Shown: positions 15,101 to 23,276, counted from the first letter of the stretch. The stretch is 31,340 nt of DNA from an uncultured Faecalibaculum sp. (GCF_910588395.1 NZ_CAJUPA010000031.1:1-31340); one strand, 5' to 3'. Notes: generated by a model from the letters alone, not told the origin. Made by a program: numbers and translations.

Positions 15101-18100
15101 TCAACCGTATCAGGCAGTGTAATGGATGCAAAGTTGCTGTATGAAGCTCCTTCACCTTCCACAAAGCCGTCTCCTGTTACATCTACGGTCTTAGCAGTCA
15201 GCGCAGAACCATCATAAGGTTTTCCTGCAGTCGCAGATGTCAGTGTAACATCTCTCTTGCTGATGGTCAGAACACCTTTTTCCGTTGTGACATTAAACTG
15301 ACTGGTCACATCGTTGCCCTGGGCATCCTTAACAATCGCAGTTCCTGTCACAACATTGTCATAACTGCCTGCATCCTTGCCGGAACCAGTTGCAGTCAGA
15401 CCCTCGACTTTATACTGGTGGTTATTCCAGGTAAAAGATGTACCGGATTTGAGTCCCGAGACAGTCTGTGTCTGACCGTTGTACTTAACAGTATCCGACT
15501 TGGCAACAACAGTGACAGTATATTTCTTGGTCTCGTCAATATCTGTGACGTTCAGTTTGCCGTATTCCGTTTTAATGACGTAGTTGCTCTTGTCTGTACC
15601 TGTTTTGAGCGTGTAGTCGAAGGTGTTATCACTGGTACCCGGAATTGTCTGAGAACCTGTATAAGTATAATTTGCCCCTTCATTCTGGACAAAACCATCA
15701 CCTGCTACATCAACTTCATGTTTGGTCAGCGGATTGCCATCATAGGGCTTTTCTGCAGATTTGGATGTAATCGTCACATTTCTGGGAGAAATCGTCACAG
15801 TTGCAATCAAATCCTCTCGAACCTGGTTATCTGCACTGCGGACTTTGACTCTGACTTTCTGGCTGTCAGTTACGTTGGTAAAGGAATTCTCCAGCTGCTT
15901 TGTCCCATCCTCACTCCAGAAAGTAACGATATCTGAGGGAACTGTACCAGAAACATTCAGGCTGCAGGCCGTACCGTCATACTTCTTAGCGATGTTATCA
16001 ACAGATACAGTGCGCAGGTCGCGTGTGAAAGAGCCGACAAATGTCACATTCTTTGAAGGCATGGTGAATTTGTCGTTGGAATTGACTGTTACATCAGAAG
16101 TTGTCCATCCAGTAAAGATATAGCCTTCCAGAATCAGATCGTCCGCAACTGTATCCACAGCCCCTGTACGAAGCTGTTTTGATGCAGGGAGATTACCTGT
16201 ATATAAATCCCGGAATGCCGGATCCAGCTGGTAAGTAACTGTATGTTCGCAGCGTCTGTACTCAACCCGGATAACCGTACTGTCGTCTGCTTTTACAGCA
16301 GCTTTCAAGTCATTTCCAGAAGTAATCGGGGTGTAATCTTCGAACGTTTTGAGTGTCGCGGTTACAAAGGAACCAACTGGAACATTGTTTATGACTTCGG
16401 GAGCCTGCAGTACGGTTTCAACACCGTTTTCTTCGATGCCAATGTATTCCACTTTATAAGAAGCAGAAGTGCTTGCATATTTGAAGACAATTTCCTTGTT
16501 CTTATCATCAACTGACAGTGTCTGAATCGGATCACTAGTCAGCTGATAGCCTTCAATGGCAACCGCAAGTTCCTGAACCAGGGTGTTGCGGATATCTTCA
16601 ACAACCTTGCGCTCAAGAATTTCCTTTCCGTCTTTATCCACATATCTGACTGTATAGCTCCAGGTCTGAACCGGCTTGCAGGTAAATACAACCACATTTT
16701 CCGCAGCCTTCTGACCTGCTACCAGTGTTTTGACAGTTTCAGTGGGGTAATAGCTTGTACCATTCACTTCAATCAGAGAATCCGCAGTAACCTGCGTGGT
16801 TGTGCCAACAGTTACAGGTTCTGTGACCTGAACAGTCTTCAGCTCATTGCCATTTTCATCCACATACTTGATGGAGTAGGTTGTCTGGTTGTCACTTTCC
16901 CACTTGGCGTACAGAGTCAGGTGATTGCCAATCTGCGTACCGGGAACAAATGCATGGGCGAAATCCGGATCAGTATACCAGCCCTGGAAGTCGTCATAAT
17001 TCACCGGAGGTGTTTCAATGATTGAGCCCTTTTCCAGAGTTTTGCTGTCATAGCTCAGACCATCCCTGTTCGTCACATATGAAACTGTATACTTGGCCTT
17101 TTCCCAGTGGGCATACAGCTGAACAACGTGAGAAGGCATAATCATATCTGTATTTACATCAACCTTTTCTCCACCTACAGGAGCTGTATACCAGCCGGCA
17201 AATTTGACATCGCTGTCTTCCGTGGCAGGAGGTGTAGCGGTTTTCGGCAGATACTGTCCGATGGGAGCTTCAAACTTCACGGATTTGGAAGGAATGGGCT
17301 CACAGTTGTTGAACTGCAAGGCGTAGGAGTTACGGGTATATTTCAAATACCCACCCCCACCTTCATAAACTACATCCTTATCGTTAATACCGATTCCATG
17401 AAGTTCTTTGGGAGTTTGTTCAAACCAGTTGGAGTCGAATTCCGGCTGTTTCCAGCTATCATACTTAAACCCATCAATTGGCTGCTTATCCTCTTCAGTG
17501 AGATTTCCATAATTGAATCCACCTACACTCTGTTTCAATTCATATTCCCCAGGGGTAAATGTCTCTACATAATAGTTGACAACCATATTGCCCCCGGAAT
17601 TTTGGGCATAACAGGTAAATCCGTCAAGAGGCATATTTGTAAAGGCTGAATAATATGTATGACCACCTGGTTTAGTAGACCATACGTAACCCTTCGCGCT
17701 TGAATCCCATTTGGCTGAAATATCAGTTCCGTACTTGGCAGTGATCCTTCTTGAAGTATCTTCTTTCCAGTTTCTGCCACTCTTCACCATGAATTTGATT
17801 TCATAGGTCTTCCGGTCATAATAGACATTCTTCACAGCCTGTCCATCAGCCGAAATGGTTACGGGTTCTTTGGACTTATCACTGTTTAGATGGAACCCTT
17901 TGTACCGGTTATCTTCTGCCTGGTAGGGGATAGAGTCTCCAACCTTACCGGTGCCAGTGACTACATCCGGCTTTCCATTCTTATCCTGCGCCAGCTCATA
18001 GCCGCCGTTGATGCCTTCCTGCCAGTAGTTGACAGTGTAACGGGCTTCGTCGTTGGCAACCCATTTCGCAGTGGCAACCACATCGGCAGCAGGCATAACC

Positions 18101-19662
18101 GGGTGGTCTGCATCTACCCCCTGGGTATACTCCCAGCCGACAAACCGGTATCCGAGCTTTGTCGGCTTTTCAGGCTGCTCGATTGCTTCATCCACATACA
18201 CAGATGTGGGTGCAACATATGAACCGCCTTCACCAGTCTGGAAGGTAACCGTATAAGCATTCGGAGCATAACGCACTTCAGCCACGGTTCCTTCACCCTT
18301 GATGGTGACATTGTTCACTGCCTTAACGGTGTAGCCTGCGAATTCCTTCGGCTGCGCTGCTGTCGGTGTATTGATACCGCCAGTCAGAGTTTCTGTTACG
18401 ACATCCTTCGTCTCGTTGACTGTTCCATCGGCTTTCAGGAATACATGTTTGACCGTATACTCTGTCTCTACACCTTTATATTCAACATTGATGACAGTAC
18501 TCTCTGTCGGCTTGTTAAATGTATAGGAATCAGTCTCCTTGCCATCCACATAGGTTTCACAGCCTGCCACTTTCGGGAATACAACCGTTCCATCGTATGT
18601 ATTCGGCTGTACTTCTGCAATCCAGGGCTGGTCCACCATAACGCTGGTACCCTCATAGGTATAGTTGATCTGGAGCGTGATGGCTTCCGCCAGTTTTTCA
18701 TACCAGGCGACAAATACAGTTGCTTTTGTAATCGGAGCATTTGCATCCTGACTCCAGCCAGTAAACATATATCCTTCCGGACAGTTGATAGCCGGAGCGA
18801 CTGCGTGTTCCCCTTCCTTGATCCACTGTGTAACAATGGGTGTTTCCTTCTGAATCAGATTGCCGTCCTTGACTTCCTGATCATAGAACTTCACTTCATA
18901 ATATGTTGCTGCTTTATCAGCAGGTTCTTCCTGTTCCTCTTCCGTGTCGGCTTTTACCTCATCAGCAGGCTTTTCCTCCGCTGTCTGTTCCGATTCTTTG
19001 GACTCTTCCGGCTTTGCAGTTTCTTCAGCCTTGTTTTCCTGTTTCTCTTCTTCCTTTTCAGCAGGCTCTTCTTCCACAGGCTTCACGTATTCATAGGTGA
19101 AAACAACGTCCATGCCTGTGGTCAGTTCCTGCAGATCTCCGGTTTCCAGCAGACAGAAAACCCGCTCACCGTTTTTGGAGTTCCATTTGCGGACTGCAGT
19201 GATTGTCTGTCCGTTTACCTCGGCTTTTCTGAAAAAGTAATTCTGAGCCTCCATGACGGGGGCTTTTTCCTTGATGACACCCATGTCCACCAGAACGGGG
19301 CTGACTGTCTCATCGGTTCCTGTCAGCTTCACACTGGCTGTATAAGTGCCAGCCTCTTCCATCTCCGCGAAAGCCGGAACCGTTTCCTCTTCTTCCGCAG
19401 GAGTTTCAGCCGGCGCTGTGGCGGGTGCATCCTGCACTTCCGGAACTTCCGTCACCGGAGTCTCTGCATCTGCAGGTTCATCAGATTCCTGAATGACGGC
19501 ATCATCCGACATTTCACCGGCAGTCTGATCGTCCCCGGCTTCGCCTATGATCGGTTCATTGCCTTCTTCGCCTTCATTGGCCATGACTGCCCAGGGCTGC
19601 CCGGTGGCCTGAAGCGTCATCAGAAACGCCAGCGTTGCCGCCAGATTCTTCTTTGACTTCAT
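12136..19662 (-). CDS. Giant secreted MBG/InlB-repeat surface protein
   Basis: The protein has 2508 residues from the ATG at 19662, which has GGAAAGGAAACAG upstream; an earlier in-frame ATG (19758) lacks this. Residues 1-29 are a signal peptide. Residues 30-110 and 190-255 are Glu/Pro-rich stalks. Residues 254-920 carry InlB/Listeria-Bacteroides-type repeats (GYMFTGW, LGYRFVGWEYT, KFAGWYTAP, DDFQGWYTD). Residues 925-1055 are MucBP-like (YVDENGNELKTVQV, YVDKDGKEILERKV). From about 1290 to 2430 two MBG-type module kinds alternate, seen as repeated KxYDGxxLT and VTYNGKxQTVSGL. The tail is a Lys-rich linker, TPTALG, a hydrophobic stretch and KDKKKKDEE; no LPXTG is present. The likely role is adhesion or a cell-surface fibre. 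The centre is AT-richer (26/60 GC in one line) than the flanking genes. Confidence 0.93.
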   Translation of the reverse strand: MKSKKNLAATLAFLMTLQATGQPWAVMANEGEEGNEPIIGEAGDDQTAGEMSDDAVIQESDEPADAETPVTEVPEVQDAPATAPAETPAEEEETVPAFAEMEEAGTYTASVKLTGTDETVSPVLVDMGVIKEKAPVMEAQNYFFRKAEVNGQTITAVRKWNSKNGERVFCLLETGDLQELTTGMDVVFTYEYVKPVEEEPAEKEEEKQENKAEETAKPEESKESEQTAEEKPADEVKADTEEEQEEPADKAATYYEVKFYDQEVKDGNLIQKETPIVTQWIKEGEHAVAPAINCPEGYMFTGWSQDANAPITKATVFVAWYEKLAEAITLQINYTYEGTSVMVDQPWIAEVQPNTYDGTVVFPKVAGCETYVDGKETDSYTFNKPTESTVINVEYKGVETEYTVKHVFLKADGTVNETKDVVTETLTGGINTPTAAQPKEFAGYTVKAVNNVTIKGEGTVAEVRYAPNAYTVTFQTGEGGSYVAPTSVYVDEAIEQPEKPTKLGYRFVGWEYTQGVDADHPVMPAADVVATAKWVANDEARYTVNYWQEGINGGYELAQDKNGKPDVVTGTGKVGDSIPYQAEDNRYKGFHLNSDKSKEPVTISADGQAVKNVYYDRKTYEIKFMVKSGRNWKEDTSRRITAKYGTDISAKWDSSAKGYVWSTKPGGHTYYSAFTNMPLDGFTCYAQNSGGNMVVNYYVETFTPGEYELKQSVGGFNYGNLTEEDKQPIDGFKYDSWKQPEFDSNWFEQTPKELHGIGINDKDVVYEGGGGYLKYTRNSYALQFNNCEPIPSKSVKFEAPIGQYLPKTATPPATEDSDVKFAGWYTAPVGGEKVDVNTDMIMPSHVVQLYAHWEKAKYTVSYVTNRDGLSYDSKTLEKGSIIETPPVNYDDFQGWYTDPDFAHAFVPGTQIGNHLTLYAKWESDNQTTYSIKYVDENGNELKTVQVTEPVTVGTTTQVTADSLIEVNGTSYYPTETVKTLVAGQKAAENVVVFTCKPVQTWSYTVRYVDKDGKEILERKVVEDIRNTLVQELAVAIEGYQLTSDPIQTLSVDDKNKEIVFKYASTSASYKVEYIGIEENGVETVLQAPEVINNVPVGSFVTATLKTFEDYTPITSGNDLKAAVKADDSTVIRVEYRRCEHTVTYQLDPAFRDLYTGNLPASKQLRTGAVDTVADDLILEGYIFTGWTTSDVTVNSNDKFTMPSKNVTFVGSFTRDLRTVSVDNIAKKYDGTACSLNVSGTVPSDIVTFWSEDGTKQLENSFTNVTDSQKVRVKVRSADNQVREDLIATVTISPRNVTITSKSAEKPYDGNPLTKHEVDVAGDGFVQNEGANYTYTGSQTIPGTSDNTFDYTLKTGTDKSNYVIKTEYGKLNVTDIDETKKYTVTVVAKSDTVKYNGQTQTVSGLKSGTSFTWNNHQYKVEGLTATGSGKDAGSYDNVVTGTAIVKDAQGNDVTSQFNVTTEKGVLTISKRDVTLTSATAGKPYDGSALTAKTVDVTGDGFVEGEGASYSNFASITLPDTVDNTFDYELNNGTKSENYDIKPVYGQLSITDRADSDKFEVTVKAASDNVTYNGKVQTVSGVDISKFGWNGHTYTISGLTAEAAGTNAGRYTNTVVGTPVIKDEAGNDVTAQFKVTTVDGELVINKRKVTLTSGSDSKDYDGSELTAKTVDVTGDGFVEGEGASYSNFASITLPGFIDNTFDYVLKDGTSADNYEIATQLGRLTIHNRSTEDKEKEPVKVSAISDTVTYNGKEQSVSGLEGTSFEWKDHQYTVEGLSAEAKGTDANEEGYTSEVVGTAKVLDADGNDVTAQFKVETEDGSLTINKKAVRITSADDKKTYDGSPLTNDEVTAEGFVEGEGATYNVTGSILLPGTTPNTFTYRLTENTKDINYNISKVEGTLIITDRTEQEKESDKVTVKALSGNAKYDGNDHTVSGLEGTTFEWKGHKYSVTGLSASVTGRDAGTYVNSVIGTAVVQDEYGNNVTKQFKVVTENGTLTIAKRVLTLTSASDKKVYDGYALGNENVFLEGDDFVEGEKPAYVFGTDTKPVDAGTYTNKFSCSFTQGVNADNYDITLKFGELVIEQSVPTIVVEADGADITAEGLSKKYDGKTVAVKASASNQEGKPIDGNFTYTVKDLATGETTTSKEVPAFTNSGKWEVTAKTDNPNCKETSKTVTVEITKRNVLLVSEDQEWIYDGAEHRHEKVNVHESGDGFVAGEEPEFHTFASITDAGSKANEFQYRFNKRGGATTLSRVARFLGIASEDPDNIEANYNIEVQHGTLTVKKAAAENHKLALADRTVTYNGKDQTLEAASSDIKDAKVQYSVDGQAWTDELPAFRHVGKYTIYARAVHGNYEDAETSAVLEIVPAKLTVITGSAEKVYDGKPLTAGGRLEGLAEGDQVELVVTGSQTEVGESVNICELKWTDAEAADYEVTETLGTLKVTPKPAEPEAPKKDETPKTPAKSETKKAAKTPTALGLDPALWTSIMGAAGLGMIGAAKLSRKDKKKKDEE
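14588..14690 (-). repeat. Internal repeat copy, 525-base period (copy 1)
   Basis: This 103-base stretch matches 15113-15215 at 89 of 103 positions by hand alignment. The offset is exactly 525 bases, or 175 residues, one pair of MBG modules. The encoded residues (LTAKTVDVTGDGF, then EGASYSNFASITLP) are identical. Confidence 0.85.
15113..15215 (-). repeat. Internal repeat copy, 525-base period (copy 2)
   Basis: This is the partner of the copy at 14588-14690. Most of the 14 differences leave the protein unchanged, which indicates duplication followed by selection on the protein. Confidence 0.85.
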
Positions 19663-19885
19663 ACCTGTTTCCTTTCCTTGCTCAAAACGCTCCGGTCTGT
19701 CATATGACGATATGTTACAGATTAGTAACACCCGGAACTTTCCACTAAAACATATCATAATAAGTTCCAGAGCAAAAGAATGGAATATTACTGCAGTTTA
19801 CACTTTGGACGTTTCACAACTATTTATGTAACGTTCCACATCAGTTCTTACGCAGATGTGACAGATTTGTGAAGTTGCACTGCAC
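19663..19885. promoter_or_regulatory. AT-rich upstream region of the giant gene, with dyads
   Basis: This gene-free stretch holds TGTTAC-N6-GTAACA (19713-19730) and GGAACTT (19734-19740) with AAGTTCC (19762-19768). These are plausible operators for the minus-strand surface-protein gene. I cannot assign the promoter firmly: several AT-rich hexamers are present, but none pairs cleanly with a -35 at 17 bases. Confidence 0.45.
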
Positions 19886-19912
19886 AAAAAAAGTCCCTCC
19901 AGTGGGAGAGAC
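19886..19912 (-). terminator. Intrinsic terminator of recA
   Basis: GTCCCTCC (19893-19900) pairs with GGAGAGAC (19905-19912) over eight positions with one wobble, and on the minus strand seven T residues follow. It is 28 bases past the recA stop. Confidence 0.9.
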
Positions 19913-19940
19913 CTCTTCTGTATTCTGGCTGTATTTCGAA

Positions 19941-21077
19941 CTACGCCTCAATGGGATTGTCCAGACCGCGGTTGAGCATCGCTGCCAGATCCGGATCCAT
20001 TTCCTGAACCCCCGGCAGATCGTCGATGTCCACATCATTGTCTTCCTTGCTGTTGCCCGCCATGGCATCCCGCAGCTTCTGTTCCAGCTCGCCGCGGATA
20101 TCCGCGTTTTCTTCCATGAACTTCTTCGCGGCTTCCTTGCCCTGCCCGACTTTTTCGCCGTTGTAGGAATACCAGGCACCTGCCTTTTTCAGGAACCCGT
20201 ATTCCACGGACATATCCACCAGTTCGGAAATCCAGGACACGCCTTTGCCATATACGATTTCCAGCGCGCACTGCTTGAACGGAGGCGCCACCTTGTTCTT
20301 CACGATTTTCACCCGGACTTTGTTGCCGATGATCTCGCTGCCGTTTTTGATCACATCCGTTTTCCGGATGTCAATGCGCACGGATGCATAGAACTTCAGT
20401 GCCTTGCCGCCGGGCGTGGTTTCCGGGTTGCCATACATCACGCCCACCTTTTCCCGCAGCTGGTTGATGAAAATCGCCGTGCACTCATTGTGGTTCATGA
20501 TGCCCGCCAGCTTCCGCATGGCCTTGGACATCATCCGGGCCTGGGCGCCCACCTGCAGATCGCCCATTTCTCCTTCCAGTTCCACCTGGGGCGTCAGGGC
20601 AGCCACAGAGTCCACCACCACCAGATCCACAGCACCGCTTTCAATCAGCATCAGCATGATGTTCAGGCCCTGTTCACCGGAATCCGGCTGCGACAGAATC
20701 AGCTCGTCAATGTTGACGCCCAGATTGCGGGCATAGATGGGATCAATGGCGTTTTCGGCATCAATGAATGCACAGCGGCCGCCTTTTTTCTGCACTTCCG
20801 CAATGGCATGCAGCGCCAGGGTGGTCTTGCCGGATGATTCCGGTCCGTAGATCTCCACCACCCGGCCCTTGGGATAGCCGCCGATTCCCAGCGCCTGGTC
20901 CAGCAGCAGGGAACCCGAAGGGATGGGTTCCACATCCATGCTCGGACGCTCTCCCAGTTTCATGACAGCACCGGTGCCGTACTCCTTTTCAATATCTTTC
21001 AGGACATCCGCCAGCAGCTCATCCTTGTCCTTTTCCTTGCTTTTATCTTTCTTGACCGAATCAGATTTCTTGGCCAT
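19941..21077 (-). CDS. recA: Recombinase RecA
   Basis: This 378-residue DNA strand-exchange ATPase drives homologous repair and SOS induction. Walker A is GPESSGKTT (near residue 79). LVVVDSVAAL is Walker B. GARMMSKAMRKL (read QARMMSK), FINQLREKVGVMYGNPETTPGGKALKFY and KNKVAPPFKQ are all in place. The N terminus is unusually Lys/Asp-rich (SVKKDKSKEKDKDE), and the acidic C-terminal tail (DVDIDDLPGVQEMDPDLA) is normal for the family. FIDAENAIDP carries Asn where most RecA proteins have His. AAGGAGGAGCTGA precedes the ATG. It overlaps cinA by 17 bases and ends the operon. Confidence 0.98.
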   Translation of the reverse strand: MAKKSDSVKKDKSKEKDKDELLADVLKDIEKEYGTGAVMKLGERPSMDVEPIPSGSLLLDQALGIGGYPKGRVVEIYGPESSGKTTLALHAIAEVQKKGGRCAFIDAENAIDPIYARNLGVNIDELILSQPDSGEQGLNIMLMLIESGAVDLVVVDSVAALTPQVELEGEMGDLQVGAQARMMSKAMRKLAGIMNHNECTAIFINQLREKVGVMYGNPETTPGGKALKFYASVRIDIRKTDVIKNGSEIIGNKVRVKIVKNKVAPPFKQCALEIVYGKGVSWISELVDMSVEYGFLKKAGAWYSYNGEKVGQGKEAAKKFMEENADIRGELEQKLRDAMAGNSKEDNDVDIDDLPGVQEMDPDLAAMLNRGLDNPIEA

Positions 21078-21552
21078 TCAGCTCCTCCTTCATTGCCGCA
21101 AGAAGCTGTGTCACCATGGCTTCCACCACGGCTTCGCGCACTTCATTGCGGGACATATGGGCAAATTCATATCGACAGACCCGGTTTCTCTTCCGGCTGT
21201 CAATGGCACAGTACACCAGTCCCGCAGGCTTGTCTTCCAGAGCCGAAGGTCCGGCATTGCCTGTAAAGGACACGGCATAGTCTGCGCCGGTGAGTTCTCT
21301 TGTGTGAGATGCCATGGCTGCGGCGCAGGCCGCAGACACAGCTCCCTCTGTATTCAGAATGCCGGCTTCCACATGAGCCAGCTTCTGCTTCATTTCATTG
21401 GTATAGGTGACAAATCCCCCGCGCAGCACGGTGCTGGCACCGGGCACGGATGCAAGCGTGGCCATGAACAGCCCTGCGGTCAGAGATTCGCAGGCAGCCA
21501 CCGTCACCTGGTGCGTCCGGGCAAAGGCAAGCAGCGCCTCCGTCTCTGTCAT
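21061..21552 (-). CDS. cinA: CinA C-terminal domain protein (NMN amidohydrolase-like)
   Basis: This 163-residue protein corresponds to the C-terminal domain of CinA alone. The N-terminal MoaB-like domain of full-length CinA is absent. VTVAACESLTAGLFMATLASVPGAS, VLRGGFVTYTNEMKQKLAHV, ADYAVSFTGNAGP and KPAGLVYCAID fit the PncC family, which deamidates nicotinamide mononucleotide. It lies between pgsA and recA as in many Bacillota: its ATG shares a base with the pgsA stop, and its end overlaps recA. Co-expression with recA reflects conserved gene order, and the enzymatic role is inferred from homologues. Confidence 0.93.
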   Translation of the reverse strand: MTETEALLAFARTHQVTVAACESLTAGLFMATLASVPGASTVLRGGFVTYTNEMKQKLAHVEAGILNTEGAVSAACAAAMASHTRELTGADYAVSFTGNAGPSALEDKPAGLVYCAIDSRKRNRVCRYEFAHMSRNEVREAVVEAMVTQLLAAMKEELNGQEI

Positions 21553-22130
21553 TACATCGTCTCCAGAACGTACTTCTTCAGCTTTTCAAAGTAGATCCAG
21601 CCGCTGTACAGACTGGCGGCGCAGGCAGCCCAGAGCAGGATTTTCCCTGCGGGAATGCCCAGCAGCGCAAAGGGCCAGTCATGAAGCAGCAGCAGCGCAA
21701 TGGCGAACATCTGCAGGACGGTCTTGACCTTGCCCCACCAGCCGGCGGAAACCACTTCCCCGCTTTGGGCCGCGCTCATGCGCAGGCCGTCCACGATCAG
21801 GTCCCGGGCTGTCATGAGCAGCACAGCCACAACACTGGCCTGGTGACTCCAGGCAAGCAGGATCAGCAGCGTGTTGACCAGCAGCTTGTCCGCAATGGGA
21901 TCGGCAAATTTTCCGAAAGAGGTAATGAGATTCCGGCTGCGGGCGATGGTACCGTCCAGGTAATCCGTGAAGGAAGCCACCGCGAAAATCGCAAAGACGA
22001 TCAGGTCCCTGCCTGCCAGGCCAATGGATGGCACCACAGGTGCCCAGGATGCGGGCACCGCCAGGTAGATGATGGCAGCTGCCGGAACCAGCAGGATCCG
22101 GACCAGCGTCAGTTTATTCGGCAGATTCAT
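21552..22130 (-). CDS. pgsA: CDP-diacylglycerol-glycerol-3-phosphate phosphatidyltransferase
   Basis: This 192-residue membrane enzyme makes phosphatidylglycerol phosphate, the first committed step to phosphatidylglycerol. I chose the ATG at 22130, which has AAGGAGATCAGA upstream. MNLPNKLTLVRILLVPAAA is the typical start. The CDP-alcohol phosphotransferase signature D-G-x2-A-R-x8-G-x3-D-x3-D is complete in DYLDGTIARSRN followed by GKFADPIADK. About five membrane segments are visible. It overlaps rodZ by 17 bases and touches cinA. Confidence 0.95.
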   Translation of the reverse strand: MNLPNKLTLVRILLVPAAAIIYLAVPASWAPVVPSIGLAGRDLIVFAIFAVASFTDYLDGTIARSRNLITSFGKFADPIADKLLVNTLLILLAWSHQASVVAVLLMTARDLIVDGLRMSAAQSGEVVSAGWWGKVKTVLQMFAIALLLLHDWPFALLGIPAGKILLWAACAASLYSGWIYFEKLKKYVLETM

Positions 22131-23100
22131 TCTGATCTCCTTGCTGTTCTGTCTGCGCCCGGACCACATCGATGGTGATGATCACTTCTCCGCTTTCTCC
22201 GGGCTGGGCGTTCACTGTCTGACCGTTGACCGTCAGCTTCATGCCCTCCGGGATGGCCGGCTGAAACAGCAGCGTACCCGCATCCTGCATGGTCACGGTC
22301 TGGGAAAAGGAATCCGTGAACTGGGAGGTGTCATTGAGCACAGCGCCTTCCTCTGTCAGCCAGACGGTGGTCGGAGCGGAAAACTTCGCTTCGATCTGCA
22401 CCTGAGGCGCCGAGGCAAAGGCACTGGTCACCGTGACGGTATTGCCGGAAACGGTTGTTTTGTCTTCCTGAACCGGCGTTTCCGGCTCTGTTTCCTGCTG
22501 GTCCTGGCTGTCCAGTCCCTGCTCCTGCCGGCGCAGCTGCGCCAGCCTGGCGGTTTCGGCTTCCTTGTCCCTGGCTTCCTGACTGGCTGCAGCCTCCGCC
22601 TGTGCTGCCTGAGAGGCCCGCATCTGGCTCATGGCTGTCCAGAGACCAAACCCTGCACAGAGAATGACCGCTGCGGCAATCACCGCTTTCAGCGACAGTT
22701 TCCGCCGGGGTTTCTGGCGGGACAGAGACCGGCTGGCGGATGCCACCCGGTTTTCATAGGTTGAACGGGATGCGCGGCGCACCCGGGAATCGCTGGATTC
22801 CACAGGCATGGCCGCCGCCATGCGCTTCTGGGCCTGGGTGAGGGCCATGTTGCGCAGATGGGCATAGTGCTTGATGGATCCGTCCACTTCTTCCTGCAGC
22901 ATGTTCCAGTTCACGCCCAGGGCTTCGCAGTAGGCACGGATGAAGTACCGGACAAACGAAAGGTCGTCTGAAAAAACATCCAGGTCATTGTCCTCGATTG
23001 CCTTGATATATTCAGGTGCAAGTCTTGTCTGTGCGGATACGTCCTGAATCGAGAGCTTCAGGTCCGTCCGCCGTTTTTTTAAGATTTCATAATACCGCAC
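22114..23100 (-). CDS. rodZ: RodZ-like helix-turn-helix membrane protein
   Basis: The protein has 328 residues with the RodZ plan. A cytoplasmic HTH_25 domain occupies residues 1-75 (LKKRRTDLKLSIQDVSAQTRLAPEYIKAIE). A basic region and one membrane segment follow near 137-155 (VIAAAVILCAGFGLW). Then come a Gln/Glu-rich coiled linker (SQEARDKEAETARLAQLRRQEQ) and an outside beta domain of the DUF4115 type (FSAPTTVWLTEEGAVL to GEVIITID). RodZ links MreB to the wall machinery and sets cell shape. It is the first gene of the rodZ-pgsA-cinA-recA operon. Confidence 0.93.
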   Translation of the reverse strand: MRYYEILKKRRTDLKLSIQDVSAQTRLAPEYIKAIEDNDLDVFSDDLSFVRYFIRAYCEALGVNWNMLQEEVDGSIKHYAHLRNMALTQAQKRMAAAMPVESSDSRVRRASRSTYENRVASASRSLSRQKPRRKLSLKAVIAAAVILCAGFGLWTAMSQMRASQAAQAEAAASQEARDKEAETARLAQLRRQEQGLDSQDQQETEPETPVQEDKTTVSGNTVTVTSAFASAPQVQIEAKFSAPTTVWLTEEGAVLNDTSQFTDSFSQTVTMQDAGTLLFQPAIPEGMKLTVNGQTVNAQPGESGEVIITIDVVRAQTEQQGDQNESAE

Positions 23101-23124
23101 CGAAAAATCCCCCTTTGAGAAGTA

Positions 23125-23154
23125 ATTATATCAAAGGCAGCGGGTCTCCGTTAA
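23125..23154 (-). promoter_or_regulatory. Extended -10 promoter of rodZ-pgsA-cinA-recA
   Basis: On the minus strand TGATATAAT gives a perfect -10 (23125-23130) with a TGn extension. TTAACG lies 18 bases upstream (23149-23154). It is about 25 bases before the rodZ start. Confidence 0.7.
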
Positions 23155-23250
23155 GGATACGGAGCATGAAATCTGTTACCATTATACGTTTCTTACCTGC
23201 ATCATTCGTGCCGGTTGAGTGAATTGCTTACGAAAAAGTGTGAAAAAAGA

Positions 23251-23256
23251 TATAAT
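23251..23256 (+). promoter_or_regulatory. Perfect -10 box of the SseB-like gene
   Basis: TATAAT lies 21 bases before the ATG at 23277. TTACGA at 23228-23233 is at 17-base spacing but matches only three positions, so the -35 is uncertain. Confidence 0.5.
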
Positions 23257-23276
23257 AGCAGAAATGAGGTGAATGT

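Noticed and set aside
13831..15144. Long plus-strand frame rich in Cys, Phe and Ser
   Set aside because: It is the complement of the repeat region of the giant surface gene, and the same odd residues recur with the repeat.
12400..15800. CRISPR-like regular repetition
   Set aside because: The repeats are 525 bases apart, in frame and degenerate at the protein level. There are no short identical repeats with unique spacers.
19663..19885. SOS box upstream of recA or the surface gene
   Set aside because: No CGAAC-N4-GTTCG-like site is present. The TGTTAC dyad does not fit, and recA is transcribed from far upstream with rodZ.
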